Of a stretch of DNA of 64,000 nucleotides, positions 19,754 to 29,186 are shown piece after piece. The stretch spans positions 87,517 through 151,516 of the forward strand of contig NZ_JAOCCU010000011.1 of the NCBI RefSeq assembly GCF_029840635.1, read 5' to 3'. The stretch is from Mitsuaria sp. GD03876 (GTDB taxonomy: Bacteria > Pseudomonadota > Gammaproteobacteria > Burkholderiales > Burkholderiaceae_C). The notes under the pieces are model-generated. The model searched no databases. It had not been told where the DNA came from and saw only the letters and a program-made list of their open reading frames with translations. Every line of letters begins with the position of its first letter. Within the stretch, counting starts at the first letter, position 1. The position numbers and the translations under genes are program-made.

Positions 19754-19845
19754 GCTCCGTGTTTCGCGTGAGGGTGGTGGTAAGGACCCGGAAAGTCGAC
19801 CCGCCGCACGATGCCGGCGCTCCATCCCGGAGCAGGAGCCCTCTC

Positions 19846-20583
19846 ATGTCGACCCTCGCTTCCCTGGCCGGTGCCCGCCGGCCCGCCTCGCCGCTCGCCC
19901 CGGCCGCGCTGCTGGCCGCCGCGCTGCTCGCCGGCTGCGCCACGCCGCAGAACCCCGATCCGCTGGAATCGGTCAACCGCAAGACCTTCGCGCTCAACGA
20001 GGGCGTCGACAAGGTCGTGCTCAAGCCGGTGGCCACGGTCTACAAGGCGGTGCTGCCGACGCCCGTGCGCACCGGCGTGTCCAACTTCTTCTCCAACCTC
20101 GGCGATCCCTGGTCGGGCGTGAACCTGATGCTGCAGGGGCGCTTCAAGGCCGGCTTCTCGGACTTCGCCCGCTTCGGCACCAACTCCACCGTCGGGTTGC
20201 TGGGCGTCATGGACGTCGCCACCGACTGGGGCCTGCCGCGCCACGGCGACGGCTTCAGCGACACGCTGGGCGCCTGGGGCGTCGGCGGCGGCGCCTACCT
20301 GGTGCTGCCGATCTTCGGACCGTCCGACCTGCGCGGCACCGCCTCGATCCCGGTCAACAGCTTCGGCAACCTGGCCGGTTACCTCGACGACGCCGGCGCC
20401 CGCAACGCGCTGATGATCGTGAACATCGTCGACAAGCGGGCCGGCATGCTCGAGCTGACCAAGACCATCGACGAGATCGCGCTGGACAAATACCTGTTCG
20501 TGCGCGACGCCTACCTGCAGCGACGCACGCAGCGCGAGACGGAACGGTCGGCCAAGCCCGCGCCCGCGGACGGCCCGACCTGA
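19846..20583 (+). CDS. mlaA: MlaA/VacJ-family outer-membrane lipoprotein
   Basis: 245 aa from ATG 19846 with AGGAG upstream. A lipoprotein signal peptide ends LLAAALLAGC. The MlaA core follows: DPLESVNRKTFALNEGVDKVVLKP, VRTGVSNFFSNLGDPWSGVN and LGVMDVATDWGLPRHGDGFSDTLG. MlaA extracts mislocalised phospholipids from the outer leaflet and passes them via MlaC to MlaFEDB. The other mla genes are not here, as is common when mlaA is separate. Runs divergently from pulA. Confidence 0.92.
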   Translation: MSTLASLAGARRPASPLAPAALLAAALLAGCATPQNPDPLESVNRKTFALNEGVDKVVLKPVATVYKAVLPTPVRTGVSNFFSNLGDPWSGVNLMLQGRFKAGFSDFARFGTNSTVGLLGVMDVATDWGLPRHGDGFSDTLGAWGVGGGAYLVLPIFGPSDLRGTASIPVNSFGNLAGYLDDAGARNALMIVNIVDKRAGMLELTKTIDEIALDKYLFVRDAYLQRRTQRETERSAKPAPADGPT

Positions 20584-20638
20584 TCCTCGCGATCCGGGGC
20601 CCCCGCGCGATCGGGGCCCCGGGTCCGGCGCGGGCCGG

Positions 20639-21613
20639 TCAGGCGGCGACGGCCTCGAGCGCCAGCAGCATCCCGTAGAACGCCGCGGCCAGGCCGCTCA
20701 GCAGGCTCGAGTTCAGCAGGAACTTCAGCGCCCGGTAGGTGCGGCGGCGCTCGGCGCGCAGCTTGAGCGAGCGCTCGCGCCACGGCGCGAGCCGGACGAA
20801 CAGCGCGCTGAACACGCCGCGCCGGTCCTCGTCGGTGTTGGGCACGACGGTGCCCCGCGCGATCCGCAGGTACAGCGCGTGCACCAGCCGGCCCGGCAGG
20901 TGCATCGGCCGGTCCACGTCGCACATCAGGATCAGGCGCGGGCGGTCGCTGTCGTTGAGCGCGCGATGCGGGTAGGTCTCGTCGAAGACGAAGTCCTGGC
21001 CGTCGCGCCAGACCATCGTCTGGTCGTCGACCTGCAGCCGGCAGGCGTCGCCGCCGGGCGTGTCCAGGCCGAGGTGGTAGCGCAGCGAGCACGCCATCGG
21101 ATCGGCATGCAGCGACAGCTCCGCGCCCGGCGGCAGGATCGAGAACATCGCGCCGCGGACCTGCGGCAGCCGCGCCAGCAGCTCGACGCTGCGCGGGCAC
21201 AGCCGGCGCGCCGAGGCGTGCGTCGTCCCGTACCAGTTCAGGTAGAACTTGCTCCAGCCGCGCTTGTAGAAGGTGCGGAAGCCCACGTCGTAGAAGCCGG
21301 CCGAGCCCGGCGCCTTGGCGGCCTCGAAGGCGCCCGAGGCCTCCAGCGCCAGCGCCTCGTCGCGCAGCACGCGCCAGTGCTCGCGCAGCAGCCCGACCTG
21401 GTCGAGGTAGTCCGCCGCGATCACCGGCCGGCGCGCCCAGGCCTTCGTCGACAGGTACATCAGGCAGTTCAGCGGCGCGAAGACGGGCCAGCTCTTGCGC
21501 AGGTACTGGGTGAAGCTGTCGTAGCGCGCCTGGCCGCGCCAGCGGTAGACGTAGGCGACGCAGCCCGCCGAGTAGACGAGGGCGGCGGCCAGGCCGAGGA
21601 GAGGCAGACTCAT
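20639..21613 (-). CDS. LpxO-like aspartyl/asparaginyl beta-hydroxylase family protein
   Basis: 324 aa. An N-terminal membrane segment (LLGLAAALVYSAGCVAYVY) and a C-terminal hydrophobic helix flank a 2-oxoglutarate/Fe(II) dioxygenase domain. Its first iron ligands are in SLHADPMACSLRYHLGLD and its second His and 2-oxoglutarate Arg in FDETYPHRALNDSDRPRLI. The order and spacing match LpxO, which 2-hydroxylates the secondary acyl chain of lipid A in the inner membrane. The start overlaps the RND pump stop (ATGA), coupling lipid A modification to efflux. The extra C-terminal region of about 30 residues is longer than in Salmonella LpxO. Confidence 0.85.
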   Translation of the reverse strand: MSLPLLGLAAALVYSAGCVAYVYRWRGQARYDSFTQYLRKSWPVFAPLNCLMYLSTKAWARRPVIAADYLDQVGLLREHWRVLRDEALALEASGAFEAAKAPGSAGFYDVGFRTFYKRGWSKFYLNWYGTTHASARRLCPRSVELLARLPQVRGAMFSILPPGAELSLHADPMACSLRYHLGLDTPGGDACRLQVDDQTMVWRDGQDFVFDETYPHRALNDSDRPRLILMCDVDRPMHLPGRLVHALYLRIARGTVVPNTDEDRRGVFSALFVRLAPWRERSLKLRAERRRTYRALKFLLNSSLLSGLAAAFYGMLLALEAVAA

Positions 21614-24600
21614 GCGAAGGCTTTCTTGACGCGGACGATCAGGTCGTCGACCAGACTGTAGACAACGGGTATGACAAGCAGGCTGAGGGCGGTGGAACTC
21701 AGCAGGCCCCCGATCACGACGATGGCCATCGGCACGCGGAAGCTCGGATCGCCGACCAGGCCCAGCGCCACCGGCAGCATGCCGGCGCCCATCGCGATCG
21801 TCGTCATGACGATCGGCCGCGCGCGCTTGCGGCAGGCGTCCACCAGCGCCTCGGCCCGGGGGAGGCCATGATCGCGCCGCGCCAGGACGATGTAATCGAC
21901 AAGCAGGATCGAGTTTTTCGTCGCCACGCCCATCAGCATGATCAAGCCGATCATCGAGGGCATCGACAGCGACGAGCCGGTGACCCACAGCGCCAGCATC
22001 GCGCCGGGCAGCGACAGCACCAGCGCGATCAAGAGCGTCAGCGGCTGCACGAAGTCGTCCAGCAGCAGCGCCAGCACCAGGTAGATGCACAGCACGCCGG
22101 TGACCATCGCCATCGCGAAGCCGGCCGTCATGTCCTCCATCTCCTCGGCGTCGCCCAGCGCCCCGAGCGCGATGCCGCGCGGCAGGTCCTTCAGGCTGGG
22201 CAGCGCCAGCGCCTCGCGCTCGATCTCGCCCAGCGGCCGGCCGCCGGCCTCGACCTCCAGCGTCACGGTGCGCCGGCGGTCGCGGCGCTGGATCTCCACC
22301 GGGCCGCTGTCCAGTTCCAGCGACGCGACGTGCTCCAGCGCCACCGGGCCGCGCGCGCCCGGCACCGGCAGGCGCCGCAGCACGCCCAGGTCCTCGCGGG
22401 CGCTGTCGTCCAGGCGTACCCGCACCGGCACCTGGCGTTCGCCGAGGTTGAGCTTGGCCAGCGACTGCGCGTAGTCGCCCACGGTGGCCACGCGCAGCGT
22501 CTCGGCGATCGCGGACGAGGAGACGCCCAGGTCGCCGGCGCGCGCGAAGTCGGTCCGCACCCGCAGCTCCGGCCGCGCCAGGCTGGCGGTCGACTGGACC
22601 GCGCCGACGCCAGGCAGCGCGCGCAGCTCGCGCTCGACGCGCTGGGCGTGGCGCTCCAGCGCCGCCGGGTCGTCGCCGGACAGCGCCAGCAGGTAGCTGT
22701 CGCCGGAGCCGCCCTGGCCGACCTTGACGCGCACGCCCGGCACCGCGGCCAGGCGCTCGCGCAGGTCCGCCTCGATGCGCTGCTGGGTGAGGCCGCGCGG
22801 CCGGTCGGCGCGGGGCGCCAGCGTGAGCGTCAGCACCGCGGTCCGGACATCGGCCCCGGCGCCGCCGCCGTCGCCCGGGCCGTCGCCGCCGGTGCCGCCG
22901 ACGCCGATGGCGGTGAACACGCCGCGCACCTGCGGATGCGTGGCGACCAGCGTCCGTGCCTGCTCCGCCGACGCGACCGTGGCCGCGAGCGGGCTGCCCG
23001 GCGGCAGCGTGATCGTGATCTCCGACCGGATGCCGTCGTCGGCCGGGATGAAGGTCGTCGGCAGCAGGACGGCCACGCCGAGGCCGACCGCCAGGAAGGC
23101 GGTGGCAGCCGCCACCGTCACCGCGCGACGGCGCAGGCACCAGCGCGCCAGGACGAGGTAGCGGCTCACCCAGACGGGTTCGGCGTTCGCCTCGCGTTTC
23201 GGCGGGCGCAGCAGGTAGGCGGCCATCATCGGCGTGAGCAGGCGCGCCACGACCAGCGAGCACAGCACCGCGCCGGCCGCGGTCCATCCGAACTGCACGA
23301 AGAACCGGCCGACGGTGCCGCTCATGAAGGCCGTCGGCAGGAACACCGCGACCAGCGTCAGCGTCGTGGCGATCACCGCCAGGCCGATCTCGTCGGCCGC
23401 CTCCATCGCCGCCTGGTACGGCGTCTTGCCCATCAGCAGGTGGCGCTCGATGTTCTCGATCTCGACGATCGCGTCGTCCACCAGCACGCCGACCACCAGC
23501 GACAGCGACAGCAGCGTGACCGTGTTCAGCGTGAAGCCCATCGCGTGCATCAGCGCGAAGGTCGGAATGACCGACAGCGGCAGCGCCGCCGCCGCGATCG
23601 CCGTGGCGCGCGCGTCCCGCAGGAACACGAACACCACCAGCACCGCCAGCGCCGCGCCCTCCAGCAGCAGCCGCATCGAGCCGTCGTGGTTCTCGACGAT
23701 CTGGTCGGTGAAGTCCAGCGTCTCGACCAGCCGCAGCTCCGGATGGTCGGCGCGCAGCCGCGCCATCGCGCGGCGCACGCCCTCGGCCACGTCCAGCTCG
23801 CCGAAGCCGCGGGCCCGCATGACCTGCAGGCCCACCGCCGGCCGGCCGTCCACGAGCGCCGCGGTGCGCGGCTCCGCGACGGTGTCGGCCACGGTGGCGA
23901 CCTGGTCCAGGCGCACGCGCCTGCCGTCGCCCAGCGCCAGCTCGATCGCGCCGATCTCCGCGGCCGTGCGCACCGTGCCGATGGCGCGGATCGACTGCTC
24001 GGTGCCGCCGAGGTCGACGCGGCCGCCGGCGCCGTCCTGCTGCGTCTCGCGCAGCCGGCGCGAAATCTCGGCGGCGGTCGTGTTCAGCGCCATCAGCCGC
24101 CGCGGATCGAGCGTGACGCGCACCTCGCGGTCGACGCCGCCGACGCGCTTGACCTCGCCCACGCCCGGCACCGCCAGCAGCGCCTTGGCGGCCTCGTTGT
24201 CGATGAACCAGGACAGCGCCTCGGTGTCCGGGTCCCGCGCGGTGACGGTGTAGGTCAGCAGCGGACCGCCGACGACCTCGACCCGCTTGATCACCGGATC
24301 GCGCAGGTCGGCCGGCAGGTCGCCGCGGACGCGGGACACCACGTCGCGGACGTCGTCCAGCGCCTGCGCGGTGGGGATCTCGAGCCGGAACTCGAGGGCG
24401 ATCTCGGCGCTGCCGTCGGTCAGCGTCGTCGACTGGTGCTTGAGGCCGGGGACGGTCGCGAGCGCGTCCTCGAGCTTGCGCGCCACCTCCGTCTCGAGTT
24501 GGGACGGCGAGGCGCCGGGCAGCGACGCGGTGACGGACACGCGCGGCAGGTCGACATCGGGGAAGTCCTGCACCGGCAGGGCGGGGAAGGCCATCGCGCC

Positions 24601-24678
24601 CAGCACCGTCAGCAGCACGAACAGCAGGATCGCGGGCGAGGGATGGCGGATGGACCAGGAGGAGACGTTGAAGCGCAT
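21610..24678 (-). CDS. RND-family efflux transporter permease
   Basis: 1022 aa, full length for AcrB-type pumps. The N-terminus (SSWSIRHPSPAILLFVLLTV) starts TM1. The TM4 proton-relay acidic pair is in VGVLVDDAIVEIENIER, followed by the second conserved block VIATTLTLVAVFLPTAFMSG. Two large periplasmic loops and twelve predicted TM helices are present, with a short Gly-rich loop insert (GGTGGDGPGDGGGAGAD). It forms an export system with the adaptor encoded 12 bp upstream. No outer-membrane factor is in the operon, so it would use one from elsewhere, perhaps the OMF at 39.5 kb. Substrate unknown. Confidence 0.93.
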   Translation of the reverse strand: MRFNVSSWSIRHPSPAILLFVLLTVLGAMAFPALPVQDFPDVDLPRVSVTASLPGASPSQLETEVARKLEDALATVPGLKHQSTTLTDGSAEIALEFRLEIPTAQALDDVRDVVSRVRGDLPADLRDPVIKRVEVVGGPLLTYTVTARDPDTEALSWFIDNEAAKALLAVPGVGEVKRVGGVDREVRVTLDPRRLMALNTTAAEISRRLRETQQDGAGGRVDLGGTEQSIRAIGTVRTAAEIGAIELALGDGRRVRLDQVATVADTVAEPRTAALVDGRPAVGLQVMRARGFGELDVAEGVRRAMARLRADHPELRLVETLDFTDQIVENHDGSMRLLLEGAALAVLVVFVFLRDARATAIAAAALPLSVIPTFALMHAMGFTLNTVTLLSLSLVVGVLVDDAIVEIENIERHLLMGKTPYQAAMEAADEIGLAVIATTLTLVAVFLPTAFMSGTVGRFFVQFGWTAAGAVLCSLVVARLLTPMMAAYLLRPPKREANAEPVWVSRYLVLARWCLRRRAVTVAAATAFLAVGLGVAVLLPTTFIPADDGIRSEITITLPPGSPLAATVASAEQARTLVATHPQVRGVFTAIGVGGTGGDGPGDGGGAGADVRTAVLTLTLAPRADRPRGLTQQRIEADLRERLAAVPGVRVKVGQGGSGDSYLLALSGDDPAALERHAQRVERELRALPGVGAVQSTASLARPELRVRTDFARAGDLGVSSSAIAETLRVATVGDYAQSLAKLNLGERQVPVRVRLDDSAREDLGVLRRLPVPGARGPVALEHVASLELDSGPVEIQRRDRRRTVTLEVEAGGRPLGEIEREALALPSLKDLPRGIALGALGDAEEMEDMTAGFAMAMVTGVLCIYLVLALLLDDFVQPLTLLIALVLSLPGAMLALWVTGSSLSMPSMIGLIMLMGVATKNSILLVDYIVLARRDHGLPRAEALVDACRKRARPIVMTTIAMGAGMLPVALGLVGDPSFRVPMAIVVIGGLLSSTALSLLVIPVVYSLVDDLIVRVKKAFA

Positions 24679-24690
24679 CGCGACGGGTCC

Positions 24691-25884
24691 TCAGCGCTGG
24701 GCCTCGACGACGCGCACGCGGTCGCGGTCGCCCAGGAAGGCGATGCCGGACGCGACGACGCGGTCGGTCCGGTCCAAGCCTTCCAACACCTCGATCCGGT
24801 CGCCGGCCTGGCGGCCCAGCCGCAGCCGCGTCCGGGTGACGCGCTGGTCGGCGTCGACGCGCAGCGCGTGCACCAGGCCCTCGCGCATCTGCACCGCGCC
24901 GCGCGGCAGCGTGGTGGCGGCACTGGCGCCGAGGTCGAACTCGCCTTGCGCGTAGCTGCCCGCGCGGGCGGCGCCCGGCGCCGGCAGGTCCACGTAGACC
25001 AGCCCGTTGCGGGTGAACGCGTCCACGACCGGCGAGACCATGCGCACCTCGCCGGCGATCGCGACGCCGTCCGCCAGCGTCACGCGCACCGCCTGCCCGG
25101 GCCGGATGCGCGCGAGGTCGGGCGCCGCGACTTCCGCGCGCCATTCGAGCCGGCCGCGCCGGATCAGGCGGAACAGCTCCTGGCCCGCCGGCACGACCGC
25201 GCCGACGGTCGCCGCGCGCGCGGACACGATGCCGTCGTCGGGCGCCAGCAGGCGCGTCTGCCGCAGCCGCAGCCGCTGCAGTTCCTCGACCGCGCGGGCC
25301 GCGTCGAGCCGCGCCTGCGCCGAGAGCTCGGCGGCCAGGCTCTGCTGGACCTGCTGCTGCGCCATCGCGCCGCTGGCCTCGAGCGCCCGGGCGCGCCGCG
25401 CGTTGCCCGCGGCCTCGCCCAGCGCCGCGACGGCCGCCGCCGTCTCCGCGCGGCGCTGCGCGAGTTCCGCCTCGACCGTGTCGGCCGCGAAGCTCGCCAG
25501 CAGCTGCCCGCGACGCACGGTGTCGCCGACGTTGACGGCCACCTCGGCCAGGCGCAGGCCGTTGGCCTCGGCGCCGATCAGCGCCTCCTGCCAGGCCATC
25601 ACGTTGCCGTTGGCGCTCAGCCGGATCGGCAGCGTCTCGGTGCGCAGCTGCGTCACGGTGACGGTCAGCGCGGGCTTCTCGGTTCCACCGGCGCCACCCG
25701 CGCCTGGGGCGGTGCCCGCTGCGTTGGCGGTGGCGTTGGCGTCGGCGTCGGCGGAGGCCGTGCCGGAGGCGGTTGCCGTGGCCGCGGTGGCGGTCGCCGT
25801 GCCGCCGACGAAGCGGATCGCCAGCGTGGCGCAGAGGACCGCCGCACCGGCGACGGTCAGGATGAGTTTGAGGGGAGGGGACAT
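24691..25884 (-). CDS. RND efflux periplasmic adaptor (membrane fusion protein)
   Basis: 397 aa from ATG 25884; GTG 25956 would add 24 non-conserved residues. One N-terminal anchor (LKLILTVAGAAVLCATLAIRF), an Ala/Thr-rich low-complexity stretch (residues about 30-60), then a lipoyl-like/hairpin adaptor: LRLAEVAVNVGDTVRRGQLL, an Ala/Arg-rich coiled coil, and the RLLAPDDGIVSARAATVGAVV half. It joins the inner-membrane pump to an outer-membrane channel. First gene of a three-gene operon (adaptor, permease, LpxO-like), divergent from mipA. Confidence 0.92.
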   Translation of the reverse strand: MSPPLKLILTVAGAAVLCATLAIRFVGGTATATAATATASGTASADADANATANAAGTAPGAGGAGGTEKPALTVTVTQLRTETLPIRLSANGNVMAWQEALIGAEANGLRLAEVAVNVGDTVRRGQLLASFAADTVEAELAQRRAETAAAVAALGEAAGNARRARALEASGAMAQQQVQQSLAAELSAQARLDAARAVEELQRLRLRQTRLLAPDDGIVSARAATVGAVVPAGQELFRLIRRGRLEWRAEVAAPDLARIRPGQAVRVTLADGVAIAGEVRMVSPVVDAFTRNGLVYVDLPAPGAARAGSYAQGEFDLGASAATTLPRGAVQMREGLVHALRVDADQRVTRTRLRLGRQAGDRIEVLEGLDRTDRVVASGIAFLGDRDRVRVVEAQR

Positions 25885-26006
25885 CGCGGCGCGGGAGGAA
25901 GGAAGCGGGCAGGGCCGCTGCCGGCCCCGGTCGAGGGACGCGACTATCCGGCGCACCGACTTGCCAGCCCCTTACTGACCCGTCGCGTGGCGCGGCGGCC
26001 CATGCG

Positions 26007-26090
26007 GCGACCGCTCCGGCGACCACTCCGGCGACCGATCCTGCGACCGATCCGGCGACCGATCCGGCGACCGGCGCGGCGGCCGGTCCT
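26007..26090. repeat. Seven tandem 12-bp units in the efflux/mipA divergent region
   Basis: Seven imperfect 12-bp copies of GCGACCGATCCG run head to tail between the adaptor and mipA starts; copies 4 and 5 are identical and the last two diverge. No coding role is credible. Copy-number change could alter spacing of divergent promoters. Confidence 0.85.
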
Positions 26091-26185
26091 GACCGACTGG
26101 GAGCTGGCCAACCGGGTGGTAAGGACGCGGTAAGACGCTCGCCCCGACGATGCGGGCTCTTCTCACCGCCCCTTCCGGGAACCCC

Positions 26186-27133
26186 ATGGCCACGCAGATC
26201 CGTCCCCTGTCGACCCGCTCCACGGCGCACCTTCGCGCAGCCTCTTCCACCGCCTTCTCCTCCGCCTCTTCCGCCGGCTCTTCCGCCGCCTCCGCCTCCT
26301 CTCCGACCGTCGGGGCGATCACGCTACCGACCGTCTTTTCCGTGGCCCTGGCCGCCGTCCTGCTGACGGCCGGCGCCGGCGCGCGGGCTGCCGGCCCAGG
26401 CGGTCCCGGTAGCCCTGGCGGTCCTGGCGGCGCCGACGGCAAGGGCTCCAGCTGGGGCCTGGGCATCGGCGCGATCTCGATGCAGAAGCCATACAAGGGC
26501 ATGGACCGCGAGACCAAGGCGCTGCCGATGCTCAGCTACGAGAACCGCTGGGTGAAGGTGTTCGGCCCCGGCCTGATGGTCAAGCTGCCGTCGGCCACGC
26601 TCAGCCCGACGCAGCGCATCGACTTCGGCCTGGTGGCCAAGTGGAGTCCCGGCGGCTACGAGGCCGACGACGCGCCGATCCTCAACGGCATGGCCGAGCG
26701 CAAGGGCGGGATCTGGGTGGGCGGCAAGGCGACCTGGCAGGGCGAGCTCGCCGAGCTCGGCGCCGAATGGACGACCGATGCCTCGGGCCACAGCAAGGGC
26801 CAGCGCCTGGCCCTGACGCTGGAGCGCTCCTGGCGCTTCGGCCCGAGCGTGATGCTGACGCCGCGCCTGGGCGCCAACTGGCTCGACAAGAAGTACGTCG
26901 ACTACTACTACGGCGTGCGCGCCAACGAGGTCGCCGCCAACCGCGCCGCCTACCGCGGCCGCTCCGCCTTCAACCCGGAGATCGGCCTGCGCGGCATGTA
27001 CATGTTCAACCGGCAGCACTCGATGTTCGTCGACGTCGGCGTGACCAGCCTGGCCAGCAGCATCAAGGACAGCCCGCTGGTCGACGCGTCGACCGAGAAC
27101 CGCGTGTTCATCGGGTATCTCTACCGCTTCTGA
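26186..27133 (+). CDS. MipA/OmpV-family outer-membrane protein
   Basis: 315 aa from ATG 26186; ATG 26150 is also in frame. The N-terminus is unusually long and Ser/Ala-rich before a signal peptide hydrophobic core (VFSVALAAVLLTAGAGARA), then a Gly/Pro-rich linker. The barrel region has the family's SWGLGIGAISMQKPYKG, a WLDKKYVDYYYGVRANE block and the terminal beta strand RVFIGYLYRF. MipA/OmpV proteins scaffold murein enzymes or respond to envelope stress. Its stop overlaps the response-regulator start by one base, so mipA and the two-component pair form one operon. Confidence 0.88.
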   Translation: MATQIRPLSTRSTAHLRAASSTAFSSASSAGSSAASASSPTVGAITLPTVFSVALAAVLLTAGAGARAAGPGGPGSPGGPGGADGKGSSWGLGIGAISMQKPYKGMDRETKALPMLSYENRWVKVFGPGLMVKLPSATLSPTQRIDFGLVAKWSPGGYEADDAPILNGMAERKGGIWVGGKATWQGELAELGAEWTTDASGHSKGQRLALTLERSWRFGPSVMLTPRLGANWLDKKYVDYYYGVRANEVAANRAAYRGRSAFNPEIGLRGMYMFNRQHSMFVDVGVTSLASSIKDSPLVDASTENRVFIGYLYRF

Positions 27134-27819
27134 TGAACCGCATCCTGCTGGTCGAGGACCACGACCGCCTGGCGCGGTTCATGTGCAAGGGCCTGGGCGA
27201 GGCCGGCATCGCCGCGGACGTGGTGGACCGCGCCGGCCTGGCCTGGGCCTCGCTGCAGCAGCTGCCGTACCGGGCGGTCGTGCTCGACCGCGGCCTGCCC
27301 GACGGCGACGGGCTGGCGCTGCTGCAGCGCCTGCGCGACGCGGGCAACGGCACGCCCTGCCTGGTGCTGACCGCGCGCGACGCGCTGCACGACCGCGTCG
27401 CCGGGCTGGAGGCGGGCGCCGACGACTACCTGGCCAAGCCCTTCGCGATGAACGAGCTGGTGGCGCGGGTGCGGGCGCTGCTGCGCCGGCCGGCCGAGCT
27501 GCGGCCGCTGGCGCCCGAGCACGGCGACCTGCTGCTGCAGCCCGACACGAGCACGATCCGCTGCGGCGAGGAGGCGGTCACGCTCGCGGCGGCCGAAATG
27601 CAGATCATGATGCTGCTGCTGAACAAGGGCGGCGACACGGTGCGGCGCGGCGCGCTGGAGTCCGCGGGCTGGGGCCTGGGGACGGCGGTGACGCCAAACG
27701 CGCTGGACGTCGCCGTGCACCGGCTGCGGCGCAAGCTCGCCGCGATCGGGTCGAATCAGCGCATCGTCAACGTGAGAAACCTCGGATATGCCCTTCACGA
27801 CGCCCACGTGGCTGAGTAG
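27133..27819 (+). CDS. OmpR/PhoB-family response regulator
   Basis: 228 aa from ATG 27133; the frame is open far upstream but that part overlaps mipA. The receiver domain has VEDHDR, phospho-acceptor Asp in AVVLDRGLPDGDG and Lys in YLAKPFAMNELVARVRALLRRP. The C-terminal winged-helix domain shows NALDVAVHRLRRKL and ends IVNVRNLGYALH. It overlaps the kinase gene by 32 bp. The position suggests control of mipA and probably of the divergent RND/LpxO operon. Confidence 0.92.
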   Translation: MNRILLVEDHDRLARFMCKGLGEAGIAADVVDRAGLAWASLQQLPYRAVVLDRGLPDGDGLALLQRLRDAGNGTPCLVLTARDALHDRVAGLEAGADDYLAKPFAMNELVARVRALLRRPAELRPLAPEHGDLLLQPDTSTIRCGEEAVTLAAAEMQIMMLLLNKGGDTVRRGALESAGWGLGTAVTPNALDVAVHRLRRKLAAIGSNQRIVNVRNLGYALHDAHVAE

Positions 27820-29182
27820 CCTGACGCTGAAGGTGATGCTGGCCTACGTGGCGGGCGTGCTGCTGACCATCGCCACGCTGGCGCTGATCTTCAACGGCGT
27901 GACCACGTTGCGCGGGCCGCTGTTCTTCGACGAGGACATCACCGAGTTCGCCGAGGAGCTCGGCGAGAACCTGCACTTCGACGCCTCGGGCGCGCCGACC
28001 GGCCTGGCCGTGGACGAGCAGCGCCGCGAATGGCTCTACCGCGTGCTCAAGGACGACCTGGCCTACCGGGTGCTGGACGCATCGGGCCGCGTCGTGATCG
28101 AGCCCACGCCGGCCAACCCGATCTGGCCGGCGGCCGGCGAGGGCGCCCGCGTGCTGCGCCCGGGCAAGTTCGAGTTCACCTACGCCGGCCAGCGCATGCA
28201 GGGCGCGACCGAGGCGGTGCCGCACCAGGGCCGCACCTGGTACCTGCAGCTGGCGGGCAGCGCGCGGCTGTTCGAGCTCTTCCGCCTGGACTTCGCGCTG
28301 CCGTTCATGGGCATGGGGATGGTGCTGTTCAGCTCGGTGATGCTGCTGCTGTTCGGCGTGTGCGTGTTCGTGATGCTCAAGCGGGTGCTCAAGCCGCTGC
28401 ACGACGTGTCGGCGACGGCGGCGGCGATCTCGCCGCGCTGGCTGCACGCGCGGCTGCAGGTCGACCGCGTCCCGTCGGAGATCGTGCCGCTGGTGGAGAG
28501 CTTCAACCGCGTGCTGGAGCGGCTGGAGCGCGGCTACCGCGTGCAGCAGGAGTTCCTGGCGATGGCCGCGCATGAGCTCAAGACGCCGCTGGCGCTGATC
28601 CGCGCGCAGGTCGAGTTCATGGAGAAGGGCCAGGCCGACGACTCGCTGCTGCAGGACGTCGAGCACATGACGCGGCAGGTGCAGCAGCTGCTGTTGCTGG
28701 CCGAGGCCAGCGAGGTGCAGAACTACCAGTTCCAGCCGACCGACATGGGCGCGGCCGCGCAGGAGGCGATCGGTTACCTGCGCCGGATGGCCGACGCGCT
28801 GGGCGTGGAGGTCGAACTCCGCGTGGCCGGCGAGGGCACGACCTGGGACGCGGACCGCGGCGCGGTGTTCACGCTGCTGAAGAACCTGCTCGAGAACGCG
28901 CTGCAGCACGCGCCGGCGGGCAGCCGGCTGAGCGTGGAGGTCGGCGAGCGGGCGCTGTCGGTGCGCGACCGCGGCCCGGGCGTGACGCCGGAGCAGCTGT
29001 CGCGGATGTTCGGTCGCTTCTGGCGCGGCGCCCACCGGCGCGACCATGGCGCCGGGCTGGGCCTGGCGATCTGCCAGGAGATCGCGGACGCCCACGGCTG
29101 GACGCTGAGCGCGGAGCGCGAGTCGCCCGGACTGCGGATGGTGGTGGTCCGTCCCGAGGACGGCGCGCCGGCCCCGGTCTGA
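27788..29182 (+). CDS. Sensor histidine kinase
   Basis: 464 aa. Two TM segments (VMLAYVAGVLLTIATLALIF and a second around residues 172-195) bracket a periplasmic sensor of about 140 residues. A HAMP-like linker leads to the H-box MAAHELKTPLALIRAQ. The ATPase domain shows the N-box LKNLLENALQHAP, G1 VRDRGPGV and GAGLGLAICQEIADAHG. It is cognate to the regulator whose gene it overlaps. The sensed signal is likely cell-envelope or antimicrobial stress, judged from neighbouring mipA, RND and lpxO-like genes (inference). Confidence 0.93.
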   Translation: MPFTTPTWLSSLTLKVMLAYVAGVLLTIATLALIFNGVTTLRGPLFFDEDITEFAEELGENLHFDASGAPTGLAVDEQRREWLYRVLKDDLAYRVLDASGRVVIEPTPANPIWPAAGEGARVLRPGKFEFTYAGQRMQGATEAVPHQGRTWYLQLAGSARLFELFRLDFALPFMGMGMVLFSSVMLLLFGVCVFVMLKRVLKPLHDVSATAAAISPRWLHARLQVDRVPSEIVPLVESFNRVLERLERGYRVQQEFLAMAAHELKTPLALIRAQVEFMEKGQADDSLLQDVEHMTRQVQQLLLLAEASEVQNYQFQPTDMGAAAQEAIGYLRRMADALGVEVELRVAGEGTTWDADRGAVFTLLKNLLENALQHAPAGSRLSVEVGERALSVRDRGPGVTPEQLSRMFGRFWRGAHRRDHGAGLGLAICQEIADAHGWTLSAERESPGLRMVVVRPEDGAPAPV

Positions 29183-29186
29183 GGCC

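Noticed and set aside
21868..26133. A 1421-codon plus-strand open frame opposite the RND genes
   Set aside because: Composition is His/Arg/Gln-rich with no domain; it mirrors the real minus-strand genes.
20639..26230. A single 1863-codon open frame on the minus strand across the RND operon
   Set aside because: Only its last 324 codons (LpxO-like) are protein-like. The rest is Arg/Gly/Ala-rich antiframe of the pump and adaptor genes, typical of high-GC DNA.
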